This document shows positions 23,074 through 34,622 of a stretch of 64,000 bases of DNA, piece after piece (the stretch's first letter is position 1; every line of letters starts with the position of its first letter). The notes beneath the pieces are model-generated. The model ran no database searches. It had not been told where the DNA came from and was given only the letters and a program-made list of their open reading frames with translations. The DNA is taken from assembly GCA_029204225.1 (NCBI GenBank), contig CM055106.1:40081827-40145826 (forward strand). The letters run 5' to 3'. This stretch comes from Diphasiastrum complanatum. Its lineage: Eukaryota > Streptophyta > Lycopodiopsida > Lycopodiales > Lycopodiaceae. A program made the position numbers and the translations under genes.

Positions 23074-23260
23074 TAACCTTCATACAATGAATGAATATGG
23101 TACGCATTTGTCCATATGTAGAGCACGAGAAGGAGACACATAGATTTGATAGGGGCTATTTTTGGCCCATCAAAAACAATCTAATAGCCAACTTATGTAC
23201 AATGAAGGAGGATTGAGAGAGGGGGAGAGACACCTCTCTCCCTTTCCCACATTGTCATGC

Positions 23261-23262
<2 letters not shown>

Positions 23263-23323
<61 letters not shown>

Positions 23324-23328
23324 TGTGT
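23263..23328 (+). repeat. (GA)n microsatellite with (GT) end
   Basis: About 29 GA units followed by GTGTGTG. Confidence 0.95.
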
Positions 23329-23334
23329 TCATAT

Positions 23335-23830
23335 TAGTAAACTTATTCAACCTCTTAAAATCCACACACATATCGCATTTGCCATCCTTCTTATCCTTTA
23401 AAAATAGGAACTTTCCATGGTGATTTATTAGATCTAAAATGCCTCATCTTCAAATAATTATCAATTTGTTTCATAATCTCATTTTCCTCTTTTAAAATAT
23501 TGGATGGGTGATCATATCTATGTTATGGTCTACTATTTGAACATGAGGTAATCCATGAGCTAATTCGTTTGGAAACAAATCACTAAATTCTTGTTTTAGC
23601 TTATCTAAAATCTATTTTTGACCACATGACAATTTAGAAGGAATTACATTCATGTCACTATAGATTCCATTCACATCACAATTTGAAATAGTTTTCATAA
23701 GCACATGAAACAATTCAAAATCAACGCTTCAAGATTTTTTTATTGAAATGGTTGGCTCAATACATGAACTTTCTACTCCAAAAATAGAAACTAGTTTACC
23801 ATTAATGAAGAAATTACTTTAATGGTCTTT
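23335..23830 (-). mobile_element. Antisense Gypsy reverse transcriptase fragment
   Basis: Minus strand from about 23830 reads a decayed Ty3/Gypsy RT start: LKQEFSDLFPNELAHGLPHV, VDHNIDMITHP, then in shifted frames KEENEIMKQIDNYLKM, SPWKVPIF and KDGKCDMCVDFKRLN. This matches the region leading to the first RT catalytic blocks (family pattern SPW..P..., KKDG..RMCVDYR.LN). Several stops and shifts; no downstream RT remains. Confidence 0.6.
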
Positions 23831-24067
23831 ATAATCTACTTCAGATCTCTTAAAAAACCACTTGTATCCTAAAATAATTGTTGTATAAGTTATATGTAAA
23901 TTCATAGCATGAGAATCTATCTTCTCCTTAATACCTTGTAGATCCAATTCCACTAATGAAAAATGAAAAATGATAGTATTGAAGCCAACAAGGAGTCCAA
24001 GTAAAGAGAAGGCTATCCAACAAATGACAAATCCCATGCAAAGTAAAGCACCCATACATATATGCAA

Positions 24068-24069
<2 letters not shown>

Positions 24070-24136
<67 letters not shown>
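24070..24136 (+). repeat. (CT)n microsatellite, about 33 units
   Basis: Uninterrupted TC/CT run. Open frames reading Ser-Leu or Glu-Arg repeats through it are artefacts. Confidence 0.95.
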
Positions 24137-24137
<1 letters not shown>

Positions 24138-26316
24138 GAACATGAGCAGGAGGATAGAACATGCCACCAAATGCATGGAAGAAAGACCATATCATTCTCT
24201 ACCATCGCAAGGTAAAGCAAGGCTTGACACAGATAAGCAATGAGAGTTAAGAACTACTCAACTTGAGAATCAAATGAAGACAAAGCCACCCTCATTCTCT
24301 AATAGGCTAAAAAGCTAAGAGCAATGCTAGGACATTATATCATAGAGTCAAGCGACTGGGGAAAAGTAATTTGGGGAAAGAGAAAGGATGGACAATTTAG
24401 AAAACAATTAGAAGTCAAAATTTGATCTGCTGAGGGCGACAACAAGATGGAAGAACTCAAGAAGTAGGTGAGCATTGATCCTATGTAGCAAGGAAGGTAA
24501 GAGTTTGGAGGTAATTAGGACTACTTCGGTTCATTGAGACAATGTATGAAGTTCCAACACATGATGAATTCCTAGTAGTAATGAAGAAGAGGCGGGGAAT
24601 AATTAAGATGACAAGCTCTAAAAACTTGCTACAATGGTTTGGATTACTTGAAAAAGAGATATGCCAAAAAGATTTGGCAAAAGTGAGGATTTTGATAGGC
24701 ATTTGTGATGGAAGACGATCATCATTAGAAATCAAGCTTGATACCCAAGAAAGTAAAAAGCAATGGGTTAAAGAAATTTTCACTTTAATTTAGTACAACT
24801 TTTCTACACAGATTCAAAAGCTACTATTTAAATGTAGCCTCAACGAGGGCATGCATTCATATGCACGAGGAGGCAAAAGATCTAACTTGGCAGAATATGT
24901 AACTAAGACATTAAAGAGATAAATGAATGCTACCCATGAGTCATACCAAAGAGCTTGAGTATTTGTTATTGGCCACAATAGTCCACAAATAAATTTGTAG
25001 GGGCCAAAAACAAAAAATGCCAATGGAATAGTTGCAAATTAGGAAGTATCCTAGAGTTGACGGGTTACAGAGATTGACAATGGTTGTTGAATATCCAAGC
25101 AAAGGGCATGGTAGGAAAGATTACTTAAGAAATGATGGGCTACTATGAAGAGCTTATGAAGTCTAGAGCAACTAATTCACTAGATGAAGGGTTAGAGGAT
25201 AAACCACCCTTATAGAAAAGTGATAATGCACGAACAGATGTCGAAGGCTATTTGAGGTGGATTGGGTTGGGACTGTAGATATTGGGGCTTAGTATCCTAT
25301 CAAGTATTGATTGTGCAAATCAAGAATCTTTTGCATCATCTAGCCTTGCATGATGCAACAACGTCAATGGGATGGGCTGTTGTTGTAAAGCTGACTTGGG
25401 TGCACCCAGCGTGCCCTGTAAGACTCAAAGGGGTGACACTCCCTAAGGTCCCAGAGCAAGTTAGAATGTCAAGGACTGAGCCTCCGACCTGTGGTGAGCC
25501 AGTCAAGTAGTCACAAAGTCATGAGCTAGCTCTGGAGCTCGAGTCATGGCCTAGTCAGGAAAGCAGGTTGATTCGGCCGCCGGGACGGCTCCCGGGACCC
25601 ATGTCCGGGAGCCAGACTGATTCTGCCAGGCTTGCCAGGCTTAATCAGCAAAATAAAAACTAAGTCCTAAAGAGCGTGCTTTACCAGAAAGCACTATGTT
25701 TCAAACCAGAGGGGGTGCGCCGAATCACAGCAGAACTATAGGGGGAGTCCGGCAGACAGAAACTTGGGCAGCTCAACCAGCGCCAGGAATCCAGTCGCCA
25801 TGTCTCAGCTCCCTCTACCAGCACAAGCCAGGCACAATGCCCAGCACGTGTTGGTGGCCCCGAGACCGGTCAGTCTATGTATGAATGTAACCTCTTCCAA
25901 ATCTAATAAAGTTGATCCTTGGGGATGATTACCATTTCGGTTTCGCCTCCGGGACTGGTCCAAGTGGAAGGACCCTTACTACAACCTTTTTGCGTCGCTG
26001 GAGCCTAAGGGTCCCTGTCATCGACATGGGGCTTGCCGCTATGCCAATTGGCCTTGGGTTTCATGTGTGGCTTGTCTTTGCCTTTGGTTACCTTTTGGGG
26101 ACAGATTCTGAGTTGGCTTTCGGGTTGGTTGGGATTCCAGTTTTCTTAAGTCTGAATGGTTAAGCTTGTTACGATTCTGAGTTGGCTTTTACGTAAGTGC
26201 ATGATGGATGAATGTTAGACTTAAGCGCGTGTTAGGGAAACAGCTCAAGTCCCAGCGCCCTTTGAGGCGCCGGCGCAACAGCTGTTGTAGTATGAGAGGC
26301 CATGGTCATTATTAAA
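24137..26316. other. No recognisable gene
   Basis: Open frame 24542-24793 (+) encodes 83 residues starting MYEVPTHDEFLVVMKKRRG; I do not recognise it, and the next 500 bp keep degenerate open stretches with stops, as in a decayed transposon ORF. 25380-25930 is GC-richer and carries AATAAAG at about 25905. No domain, LTR or promoter can be supported. Confidence 0.45.
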
Positions 26317-26472
26317 GGGATTGATGTTGGATGTTGGTATAATCTCCTATTCAAGGGTGGGCATGGACTTTGCTCCATGGATGGGAGATTGAGTGGGATT
26401 GATGTTGGATGTTGGTATAATCTCCCATTGAAGGGTGAGCATGGACTTTGCTCCATGGATGGGAGATTGAGT
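26317..26472 (+). repeat. Two tandem copies of a 78 bp unit
   Basis: GGGATTGATGTTGGATGTTG starts at 26317 and again at 26395, exactly 78 bp later, and the second unit runs to 26472. Few differences separate them. Because 78 is a multiple of three, an open frame at 26302-26511 reads a duplicated 26-residue block (GIDVGCWYNL..CSMDGRLS), but nothing else suggests that it is a gene. Confidence 0.85.
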
Positions 26473-26669
26473 CTTGATGTCCAAATCATTGATGTTTCCA
26501 AATCGAATTAGGTTTGGTTAGAATTCTTGGAGGGCTAAAACACAGGACTTATATCTAGGGTAAAAGTTGCAAGAGTGAAATTTAAGTAATGCCTTTAAGC
26601 TTGGAAGCCCACGGGCTTCTTGGACATCCTAAAATAAAGTAACAAAATTTGGCTATGCTAGGTTGTACA

Positions 26670-26843
26670 AACATTTGGAAACTTCACAATTTCTATATAA
26701 GCTATGCATGCTGATTCTTACTTGTCACAACAACAAAACCATTGCATACACCCATTTATGTTGCATTCGGAAACTTCACCATTCTCTATATATAAGTTAT
26801 GCATGTTGATTCTTACTTGTCACAACAACAAAACCATTGCATA
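26670..26843. repeat. Tandem duplication (about 95 bp offset) spanning the phytocyanin stop codon
   Basis: A block with GGAAACTTCAC, TATGCATG and GATTCTTACTTGTCACAACA ending AAAACCATTGCATA is present at 26670-26748 and again at 26764-26843. The right copy contains the last codons and TGA of the phytocyanin gene; the left copy lies in its 3' flank. Confidence 0.85.
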
Positions 26844-27956
26844 AGGTGGGTGAGCTGGTGCATGCAGTGGAGAATGTGGCGAGCCAACAGGTGGAATGTG
26901 AAACGGAGATGGAGCTGACGTGGGATGGGAATGAGAAGGGGATTGTGAATGTGGGGATGGTGATGGGGTAGAAACTTCTGGTGCACGGACAGGTGAAGAA
27001 TCTGCAATGCGTTTCAAAGCGTTTGGCTCAGGTGAAACAGTGATAGCGATTTTCTGCCCTGCAGTACAATGAGATCCTAGTCCTTCAAAACTTTTGCTGC
27101 AGGCGAAGTAATATAAACCAGCTCGCGAGGGCGCAATCCACTACAAAATGAAACCGTCAATTAGAAACGTTTTTTCTCAAAACCGATCTTTGCAGAATCC
27201 AAAGCCGAAGATGAAGTCTGTGACAAACCATACTGCTATAAGGTCAACATAAGACTTAAATAGAAGTTGTGGGCATTGCGTGAAAAGCGAAGCAAGTACT
27301 TGCATTCTTTATCACGTTTCAATCCTGAGCGAACGCAAGCTCCTACGCCAGAATATCTAAATGTAATTGAACCGTTGAAGCAAACGCTAAGCTAAACAAA
27401 TGCTTTTCATGAACAAAATTACGAGTTATTTGCATCTGTCAACATCTATTTGGAAGGGCAAGACTACCGTGAAAATCCCGGATGCTCCACTATCAAGAAC
27501 GGTTGCCATTGCGAAGTTGCAATTGTCAAATGCAAGCTTGTCAGGAAGAGAGTAAACATTGTGCAACAGAGGGGCGTAGTTGAAAACTGTACAAAAGACA
27601 CAGATAATGCTATGAATAAACAGCATGTAAAACTTGAAATCGTAGTGCGATCATAGGTTTCAAAGCAGTGGCAAAGCTATCCTCACAAGGTAATGGTATT
27701 CTAGTTTGATTTCCATCATAAAACATGTGAAGTTGATTAACTCACCTACAACGTCTCCAGGAAATATATTATGAGAAGAAGCCCACGCTTGATAATTCGG
27801 AGAGCTTGATGTGGTCATATCGAAGTTGGTCCATCCCTTTGATCCACCCACAGTAGCCACCTTTCCTCTCGCCGAAGGCATTAGGAAAAGAACACTAAGC
27901 GCATAGAAAAGTATAGTTGACAACACAGAATGTAAAGCAAATAGCTTGGTCGCCAT
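26820..27956 (-). CDS. Phytocyanin (stellacyanin-type copper ligands) with Pro/Ser-rich tail (3 coding exons)
   Basis: Intact minus-strand gene. Coding exons are 27956-27746, 27586-27468 and 27140-26820. GT-AG introns keep frame; the product is 216 residues. Residues 1-31 form a signal peptide with a hydrophobic core ending SARG. Residues 32-146 are the plastocyanin-like domain: VGGSKGWTNF, YQAWASSHNIFPGDVVVFNY, GIFTWI and GLYYFACS. Blue-copper ligands can be read as His79, Cys124, His134 and, in the Met position, Gln139, as in stellacyanins; Cys93-Cys135 fits the conserved disulfide. Residues 148-208 are rich in Pro, Ser and His, an arabinogalactan-type region open to hydroxyproline glycosylation. 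The C-terminus ends in a short hydrophobic AMVLLL, shorter than a usual GPI-anchor signal. Expected to be secreted or wall/plasma-membrane linked; physiological role unknown. Confidence 0.93.
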
Positions 27957-29150
27957 TTTCGTCTGTGCACTGGCAAAAGCAAAGTCGTAAGCAGGCTGAG
28001 CTGATACGAGTGTGCCATGAAGGTTAAGATTAGGCAGTAATAACTACCACCAGCACAAAGATGACTAAGCAAGTCTGTAGTTGAGAACCGTAATCATAAC
28101 TCACTCTGCAACAAAACCTGAAACATCAATGGCACCAAACGGCGAGGAACATTCCTTGCAGTTTGGTAAACATGGGCTAATGCATAGACCGCTAAGGCTA
28201 AAAGTAGCTCTTACCTTAAAAGCCTCCAAACAGCGGCAAAAAACTTCTGGAGGTGCTCCGCTAACACGTCAGGACCTGATCACGACGTCTGGTAGATTGA
28301 TCCAGGGCACTGCATAGAAGAGCAAGACAGCCCGAGAGTAAGAAAATATTATAATGCTTATATGCAGCTAAAACTCTATGTTGAAACTACAGAAAACAAA
28401 CAAAAATATTCTGCAGAATGTGGTTTCAGTGGAAATCAACAAGGAAAAAATAAATTCTTGCCAAAGTTGGCAGTTGCAAGGAAGCGTCATGTATACATGT
28501 TGATAATTAGAGCTTAGCGCACTGGCAGTAATGAAAAACTACATGAGAACGAATTTGTTAGTTCAAAACTGATGCAGATACGCTGTAGAAATATTGATAA
28601 AATGCTACAGATTTGCTGAAACATAAGGGGAGCGTCAAGTCCAAGAGCTTCCGGCAAGTTTTTGAGAATCGTGCAAACTAAAGCGAGTGCAGGCTGCAGG
28701 GGCGAAGTGACGGCCATGGCCAGTATTCGAAAAGCGCAGTGAAACCAAGCAAATCCAAAGACAGAGAAAATGAAAAGAATTCATGGGGCAGCAGCAAGCA
28801 AGTACATGGTACTGCAGGGGGTCGTCACAAGAAACAAGGCGAAAGAGAAGGAGAAACGTTCTGACTGAACGAAAAGCGGACATAGCCAGAGAGTAAAAGA
28901 GTAACTGCAGGGCATGAAGCAAGTCATGATGAGATAGATTGAACACCCGTGATTGTACATTTCAGCTTCTGGAGAAGAAAACTTACACAAGCGCAATGAA
29001 ATTTGCTAACACAAATGCTGGAGAAAGTCGGAATCTAACTTCGAAGTTGCGATCCACAGCTTAAACAACGAGCGAGCGAGAGAGAGAGAGAGAGAGAGAG
29101 ATACCAGAGCGCTTGGCGAAGGAAAAGGAGAGAGGAGTCTCCAAAGAAGA
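27957..29150 (-). other. Phytocyanin 5'UTR with about 1 kb intron (predicted)
   Basis: A perfect donor, GTAAGT, lies on the minus strand at 28986-28981 (exon ending GCGCTTGT). An acceptor TTTTGCCAG ends at 27970, leaving 13 untranslated bases before the ATG at 27956. The first exon would run from about 29150 to 28987 and contains the (CT)n tract. The intron has only short open frames, which I take as noise. Confidence 0.6.
29078..29101 (-). repeat. (CT)n tract in the predicted phytocyanin leader
   Basis: About 12 GA units on plus read as CT on the sense strand, preceded by CTCGCTCGCTCG-type repeats, shortly downstream of the TATA box. Pyrimidine tracts at this place are common in plant core promoters and leaders. 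Confidence 0.7.
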
Positions 29151-29178
29151 AGCATTGAAAAGAAGGAATGCGGAATTA

Positions 29179-29186
29179 TATTTATA
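29179..29186 (-). promoter_or_regulatory. TATA box of the phytocyanin gene
   Basis: TATAAATA on the minus strand within CCCTATAAATATAATTCC. Transcription would start near 29150, matching the predicted leader exon and its donor at 28986. Confidence 0.7.
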
Positions 29187-29559
29187 GGGAATGGAGGAAC
29201 GAAGGAAACCCTGATTTTGCACTGAAATTCGATTATTCCAGGCGGGAAGGACAGCAAGGACGGCAACGAATAGCGCTAACGCCGAAAGACGGGGGTCCTC
29301 GCATTGAGTCACGATGGCCGTTTGGCCCAGTATGTTTTGTTTTGTTTTTTTTTTTTAATTTGGGTGCCCCTGCGCCATGTGTCTGGGCAACTAAAGATTG
29401 TCCCATAAGCACATCTTAGGTTCGGGGTTGGAACTTGGGCCAATCATATTGTCTCACTGCAAACAATAGGGGCCTAAAGTTTATAATAGCAAATGCATGG
29501 CACTTTTAGCTACCAATTAGGTTTGTATGCAAATACTTGGCTTAGCTCAGGTAGCTTTG

Positions 29560-29748
29560 GCAATTTGCGAGAAAGATGAAGTGAGAGAAAATTTCAAAAG
29601 ACAAAAATCTCGAAAATCCCGACACTGTGAGCCATTTTTGAGTAGTTATGCAGACTATGTAAAAACATAAAAAAATCTGCAGGTTTGGATAAAAATTGAA
29701 CGAAGATTAAAATGTCGATTAATCGATTAGTAGGAGAATAATTCAACA
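29560..29748 (-). mobile_element. Copia B/C-related LTR fragment
   Basis: Minus strand starts TGTTGTTGAATTATTCTCC, then a CGATTAATCGA-containing stretch, TTTTAATCTTCGTTC, and TTTTTACATAGTCTGCA. It parallels the opening 190 bp of the LTRs at 10783 and 13901 but is clearly diverged. No internal region adjoins it, so it is a solo or truncated LTR. Confidence 0.65.
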
Positions 29749-30059
29749 ACACATTCCTAGGATTGGATATTTTAATTACTTACATTTCTCCTTTTCATAT
29801 TGACTAATATCTAGCGTATGTGATAAAATACGACATTGCTTTTAAAAAATTAAAGTAATGAATTACATCTGACTATTTTACTATGTTGGGTAACGTATTC
29901 AAATAATCAAAAAACTGAAACAACACAAACTCACCGGTAAGCTCGAAGCTTGAGTGCAAGCTTGTTCGCTCTTACAACGCTTGCTATCTTTCTTTTTCTT
30001 TGAATATCTTTGTCACATACACAAGCAATTAAAAAATAACAGTTTAATACACAAATGAA

Positions 30060-30245
30060 TCATTATTGCAAGTATCAAATCCCCTCTCTCTTTATCTCCC
30101 TCTCTCTATCTCTCTCATTCTATTAAAACTTCATTCTATTAACACTACGTATTCATATATTACCCTAAATTCTAAATCAATGCAAAATGCAAAATGCAAA
30201 ATGCAAAACACACACACACACACACACACACCTTTTCTTCTTCTT

Positions 30246-30307
<62 letters not shown>

Positions 30308-30680
30308 TTCTAAATTACAAATCTAACATTCAATTACTATTAGACATTATTTATTTATATATCATTTTAAATTTAAAATGCAAAACACACACATACACAC
30401 TTCCTCTCCCCCCCCCCCTCTCTCTCTCCAATCATTCTAATCTACTTCAAATTCTCTCCCTTTCTCTCTCTCATTCTATTAAATTTCATTCTATTAATAC
30501 CATCTATTTATATATTACCCTAAATTTTAAATCAATGCAAAATGTAAAACACACACACACACACACCTCCTCTCCCTCTCTTTCTCTCTCTCTCTCTCTC
30601 ACACACACACAAATTACAAATCTAACATTCAATTACTATCAAACATTATCTATTTATCTATTATCTTAAATTCAAAATGC

Positions 30681-30723
<43 letters not shown>

Positions 30724-30731
30724 TTCCTCTC

Positions 30732-30763
<32 letters not shown>

Positions 30764-31093
30764 AAAATCTTAAATCAATGCAAAATGCTAAACACAAAAT
30801 CCCACGCACGCGCGCGCGCACACACACACACTCTCTCTCTCAACACTATCTATTCAACTATCATTCTTAATCATAAATAAATGCACACTATATCTATTCA
30901 TTTATTCTTAATCCTAAATAAATGCACGCTATATCTATTTATCTATTGACCTAAATTATAAATCAAGGCAAAATTCAAAACACATGCACTTCCTCTCAAA
31001 CACACACAAACACACACACATACACTATCCTAAATAATTCTAACAATCTATTATAAACACTATCCTAAATCATTCTAAATCAATGCAAAAGTC

Positions 31094-31174
<81 letters not shown>

Positions 31175-31485
31175 TTACAAATCTAAGATTCATTTATCAT
31201 CAAACACTCAACACTTAACACTATCTATTCAAACACTTATCTTTCCTCTATTCACTTTTCTTTCACAAAAATAAATAAAACAAACTTTATTCTAAAAAAA
31301 AGAGCAAAACATAAACTCCAAAAGGTTTCAATATCTTCAAGCATACACCTACACTCCACCTCTTCTCTCTCTTTCACAAATTACAAATCTAATAATCTAT
31401 TATTACCAAACACTATCCTAAATAATATACAAGAGAAATAATATCCAAAACCATTCTAGATTAATACAAAATTCAAAAACACATA

Positions 31486-31564
<79 letters not shown>

Positions 31565-31640
31565 AAATTACAAATCTAAGATTCATTTACTTTCAAACAC
31601 TATCTATTCAAACACACAACACTTAACAATATTTATTCAA
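30060..31640 (+). repeat. Compound microsatellite higher-order array
   Basis: A recurring module is ACAAATTACAAATCTAACAT / TCAATTACTAT / AAACATTATCTATTTAT / CCTAAATT..AAATCAATGC / AAAATGCAAAACACACACAC, then (CA)n and (CT)n. It repeats at irregular 100-300 bp spacing about eight times, with CA runs (30206-30230, 30686-30721, 31143-31172) and CT runs (30254-30306, 31098-31142, 31489-31556). Part of one copy has (CG)n (30805-30817). Ser-Leu and Thr-His reading frames here are artefacts. Confidence 0.9.
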
Positions 31641-34012
31641 ACACTTACACATGACTCACCATTGACACTGGTTCCATGACTACAAGTCATACACCCATCC
31701 TACAGTTGTGCAACTTGGAGACAACTCGACTCATACTATCGAGGGTGTAGCAACACTCAAAGTCGAATTCCAGAAAGGTGATGTAAAGTTTTTGTCCAAT
31801 TTTCTTCACATTCCAAATTTGACCAAAAACTTGCTCTCAGTTAGCAGAATCACAGATTCAGGTCCGAGGGTTGAATTCAATAGACATGACTGCACTATTT
31901 TTGACGAATCTAGGGAAGTTATTGCTTTAAGGAAGGTGTGGCAATTTGTACAAAATCAGTCACTCCTATTCTACAAGTAGTCATTACTTCAACTTCCGAA
32001 TCAACTAAGATGCTTTGGCATTTCAGATTAGGCCAGATTTTTGCACCTTTTTTCTCTGTTCAAGGGCACCTTCGTATTTTTCGGGTTTTTCCAACAGTGG
32101 CAGACCGACATCGCCAACTTATCAACCCTAAAAACAACTGGACCGCTAAATATCCCAACGGTTGGTACCCACTTTGTACATATACAAAGATTGGCGTAAA
32201 TAGCATTCAATGCTTGTAAGATATTTTTGAAGACACTTGTAAATATATACTACTAGGTGAATCAAGCAATGCAAGTGTTGTTTTAACATTATAATCAGAG
32301 TTCTTCTGTAGCCAGCGTTATCACGCTCAACAAGCTGAAGTTATCACTTCAAGCCATTGTACTCGATGTTGATATTAGTGCAATTTTTGTCTCACTACTG
32401 TATTGTTCATTTGCGCAATTTTGTATGAACGATTCATCTTGAATATTTCTATTGCTAACTGTTGCGTTTCTGTTCCTACACGCCTACGCTCAAGCTTCCG
32501 CTGCCAGTTATCCCCACGTTTTATGACATTTTGAACAGCAGACCACCTATTAGGTATATCGATGAGTCTACAACCTACCTTGTTCAGGAGCCGACGATTG
32601 TCGAAGAGGCACTTAGTCAGCCCGATTCTGATCTCTAGAAAGAAGTATTCATCTTTTATCAAGAACCAGACATGGACGATTGTCGAATTACCTGCTAGCA
32701 GAAACGTAGTTGATTGCAAATGGATTTTCAAAATCAAATACAAGGCAGACGGAAGCATCGACAAAAGAAAAACTTGACTTTTCGCCAGAGGATTTTCTCA
32801 GGTACACAACGTCTTCAGTCCAGTAGTTAAGCATTCCTCTATTAGAATTTTGCTATCAATTGTCGTTGTAGCAGATTTGGAAATACATCATATGGATGTA
32901 CAAACAACATATCTTAACAGAGTTATCGAAGAGGACATTTACATGGTGCAACCTGAAGGTTACAATATCGAAGGTAAACACAATCATGTGTGTAAACTCC
33001 ATAAGGCACTTTATGACCTAAAGCAATATGCTCGAGCATGGATTCAAAGGATCAATACTTTCCTTACTGATCACGACTACACACCAAGCTCTTCAGATTT
33101 CAATGTTTACTTTAAGACGGTGCAGCAGTCTTTTATCATTATCACTTTATACGTGGACGACATATTGCCTTTCAGTAACAGTATCGATCTAATAAAAGAA
33201 GACAAGTCAATGCTATCTTCTGAATTTGACATGACTGATCTGGACAAAGCTCATTTCTGCCTAGGAATACAAATCCACAGAGACAGAAAGCGAAAGTTGA
33301 TCTACATTACTCAGCAGAGGTACATCTATAATATTTTAGTCAGATATAATCTGGTTAACTGCAAGTTAGCTCTCTCACCAATGGAACCAGGTCTCAAATT
33401 GTCAAAGGACCAGTGACCCCGAACAATTGAAGAGAAGGAGCAGATGCGTGAGTATCCTTATTATTCGATAATAGGATCTCTTATGTATGCAATGATATGT
33501 ACCAGGCCAGACATAACTTTTGCAGTCCGCTCCCTAAGTCAGTTTATGACTAATCTTGGTATAACACATTGGAAAGCTCTTATTAGAGTTATGAGATATC
33601 TTTGAGCATTTTTGCATTTGTTATGGAAGAGTCGACAACGACAAACTCAATTTACTCAATGGTTACACAGATGCAAGTTCGGCAGGAGATGTAGACACTC
33701 GTAAATCGACTTCTGGATTTACATTCTTCCTCAACAATGGTCCTATTTCATGGAACAATCACAAGCAATCATCGATAACTCTATCTTCCACTGAATCAGA
33801 GTATATCACAGTCTCTCAAGATACAAAGGAAGCAATTTGGTTGAGAAACTTACTCTTAGATATTGGTATGAATCAATATGCTCCGACTATTTTATTTTGT
33901 GATAATCAAAGTGACATTGCCTTATCAGCCAACCCTAGGTTTCATTCTAGGAGTAGGCACATTGAAATCAAGTATCATTACATCAGAAGCAAATTTCTCA
34001 ACAAAGAGGTGT
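31640..34012 (+). mobile_element. Copia retrotransposon H: protease/pre-integrase, LTR-like insert, reverse transcriptase, RNase H start
   Basis: 31640-32035 carries the protease-to-pre-integrase stretch (QLGDNSTHTIEGVATLK, PNLTKNLLSVSRITDSG, LWHFRLG). 32050-32535 is not coding and resembles the middle of the B/C LTRs (AAGGGCACCTTCGT, TTTTTCGGG, ACCGACATCGCC). From about 32540 the Copia RT runs on: FIKNQTWTIVELPASRNVV, DCKWIFKIKYKADGS, a TGA inside KT*LFARGFSQ, MDVQTTYLNRVIEEDIYMVQ, LYVDDILPFSNS, IIGSLMYAMICTRPDI. RNase H follows in broken frames to about 34012. It is close to element C in sequence. The tail from 34013 belongs to another family. Confidence 0.9.
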
Positions 34013-34622
34013 AGCAACAATGATGGCTAATGAAATCATTTGGCTCAAACAGTTCCTCGACGAACTAGGAGTAACAACAAATGAGCCTCTGATTTTGCAG
34101 ATGGACAATACATCTATGATACATCTGACAAAGGATCATGTGTTTTACTCAAGAATGAAACACATCACAATAAAGTATCACTTGATAAGGGATCTGATCG
34201 GGAAGAAGATACTGCAGACTATCTTCATTGGAACAAAGGAGATGGTGACTAACATTTTCACAAAGGCCTTAGACAAAGGTCTGTTTGAGAAACAGAGGAG
34301 CAGTCTTGGAGTCATCAAGCTACCACGCTTTGAGAGAGAGATGAAGAAACAAAACGTTTCTATTACCAAAGCTTTGTTAGCTTTTAGCCCTCAGTCTGAG
34401 AAAAAGACACGAAGCGAAAATGTTCGCGAACACCCTGACGAAGAGACACGAATGCAAAAAGTTCACGAAAGAAAATTATTCGTTATACAGCAGGAGAAAG
34501 TCAGACGACGCGAAAGTCAAACGACTCAAAGTGACACGAAAATCTTCGTGACACTTTTCAATCTTCACGCTCCAAAGGATCAGGAAGATCATGCAAGTAC
34601 CATGAAGTACAAAACCCTGATC
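34013..34622 (+). mobile_element. Copia A-family RNase H tail joined to element H
   Basis: Open frame 34020-34625 reads MMANEIIWLKQFLDELGV, MDNTSMIHLTKD, MKHITIKYHLIRDLI, and NIFTKALDKGLF followed by EKQRSSLGVIKLPRFE. This matches element A at 700-1010 nearly residue for residue, including the post-RNase H tail, rather than H or C. The RNase H start of H runs into a second RNase H start of A type, so part of the domain is present twice. The joint marks recombination or template switching. Confidence 0.85.

Noticed and set aside
28514-29312. Minus-strand open frames as an extra gene upstream of the phytocyanin
   Set aside because: They fall in the predicted leader intron or across the TATA box and have no recognisable domain.
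30066-30880. Long open frames reading poly-Ser-Leu, Thr-His or Glu-Arg
   Set aside because: They are translations of (CT)n, (CA)n and (GA)n microsatellites (also at 17985, 23263, 24070, 36165, 36509, 40734, 43902) and have no other protein features.
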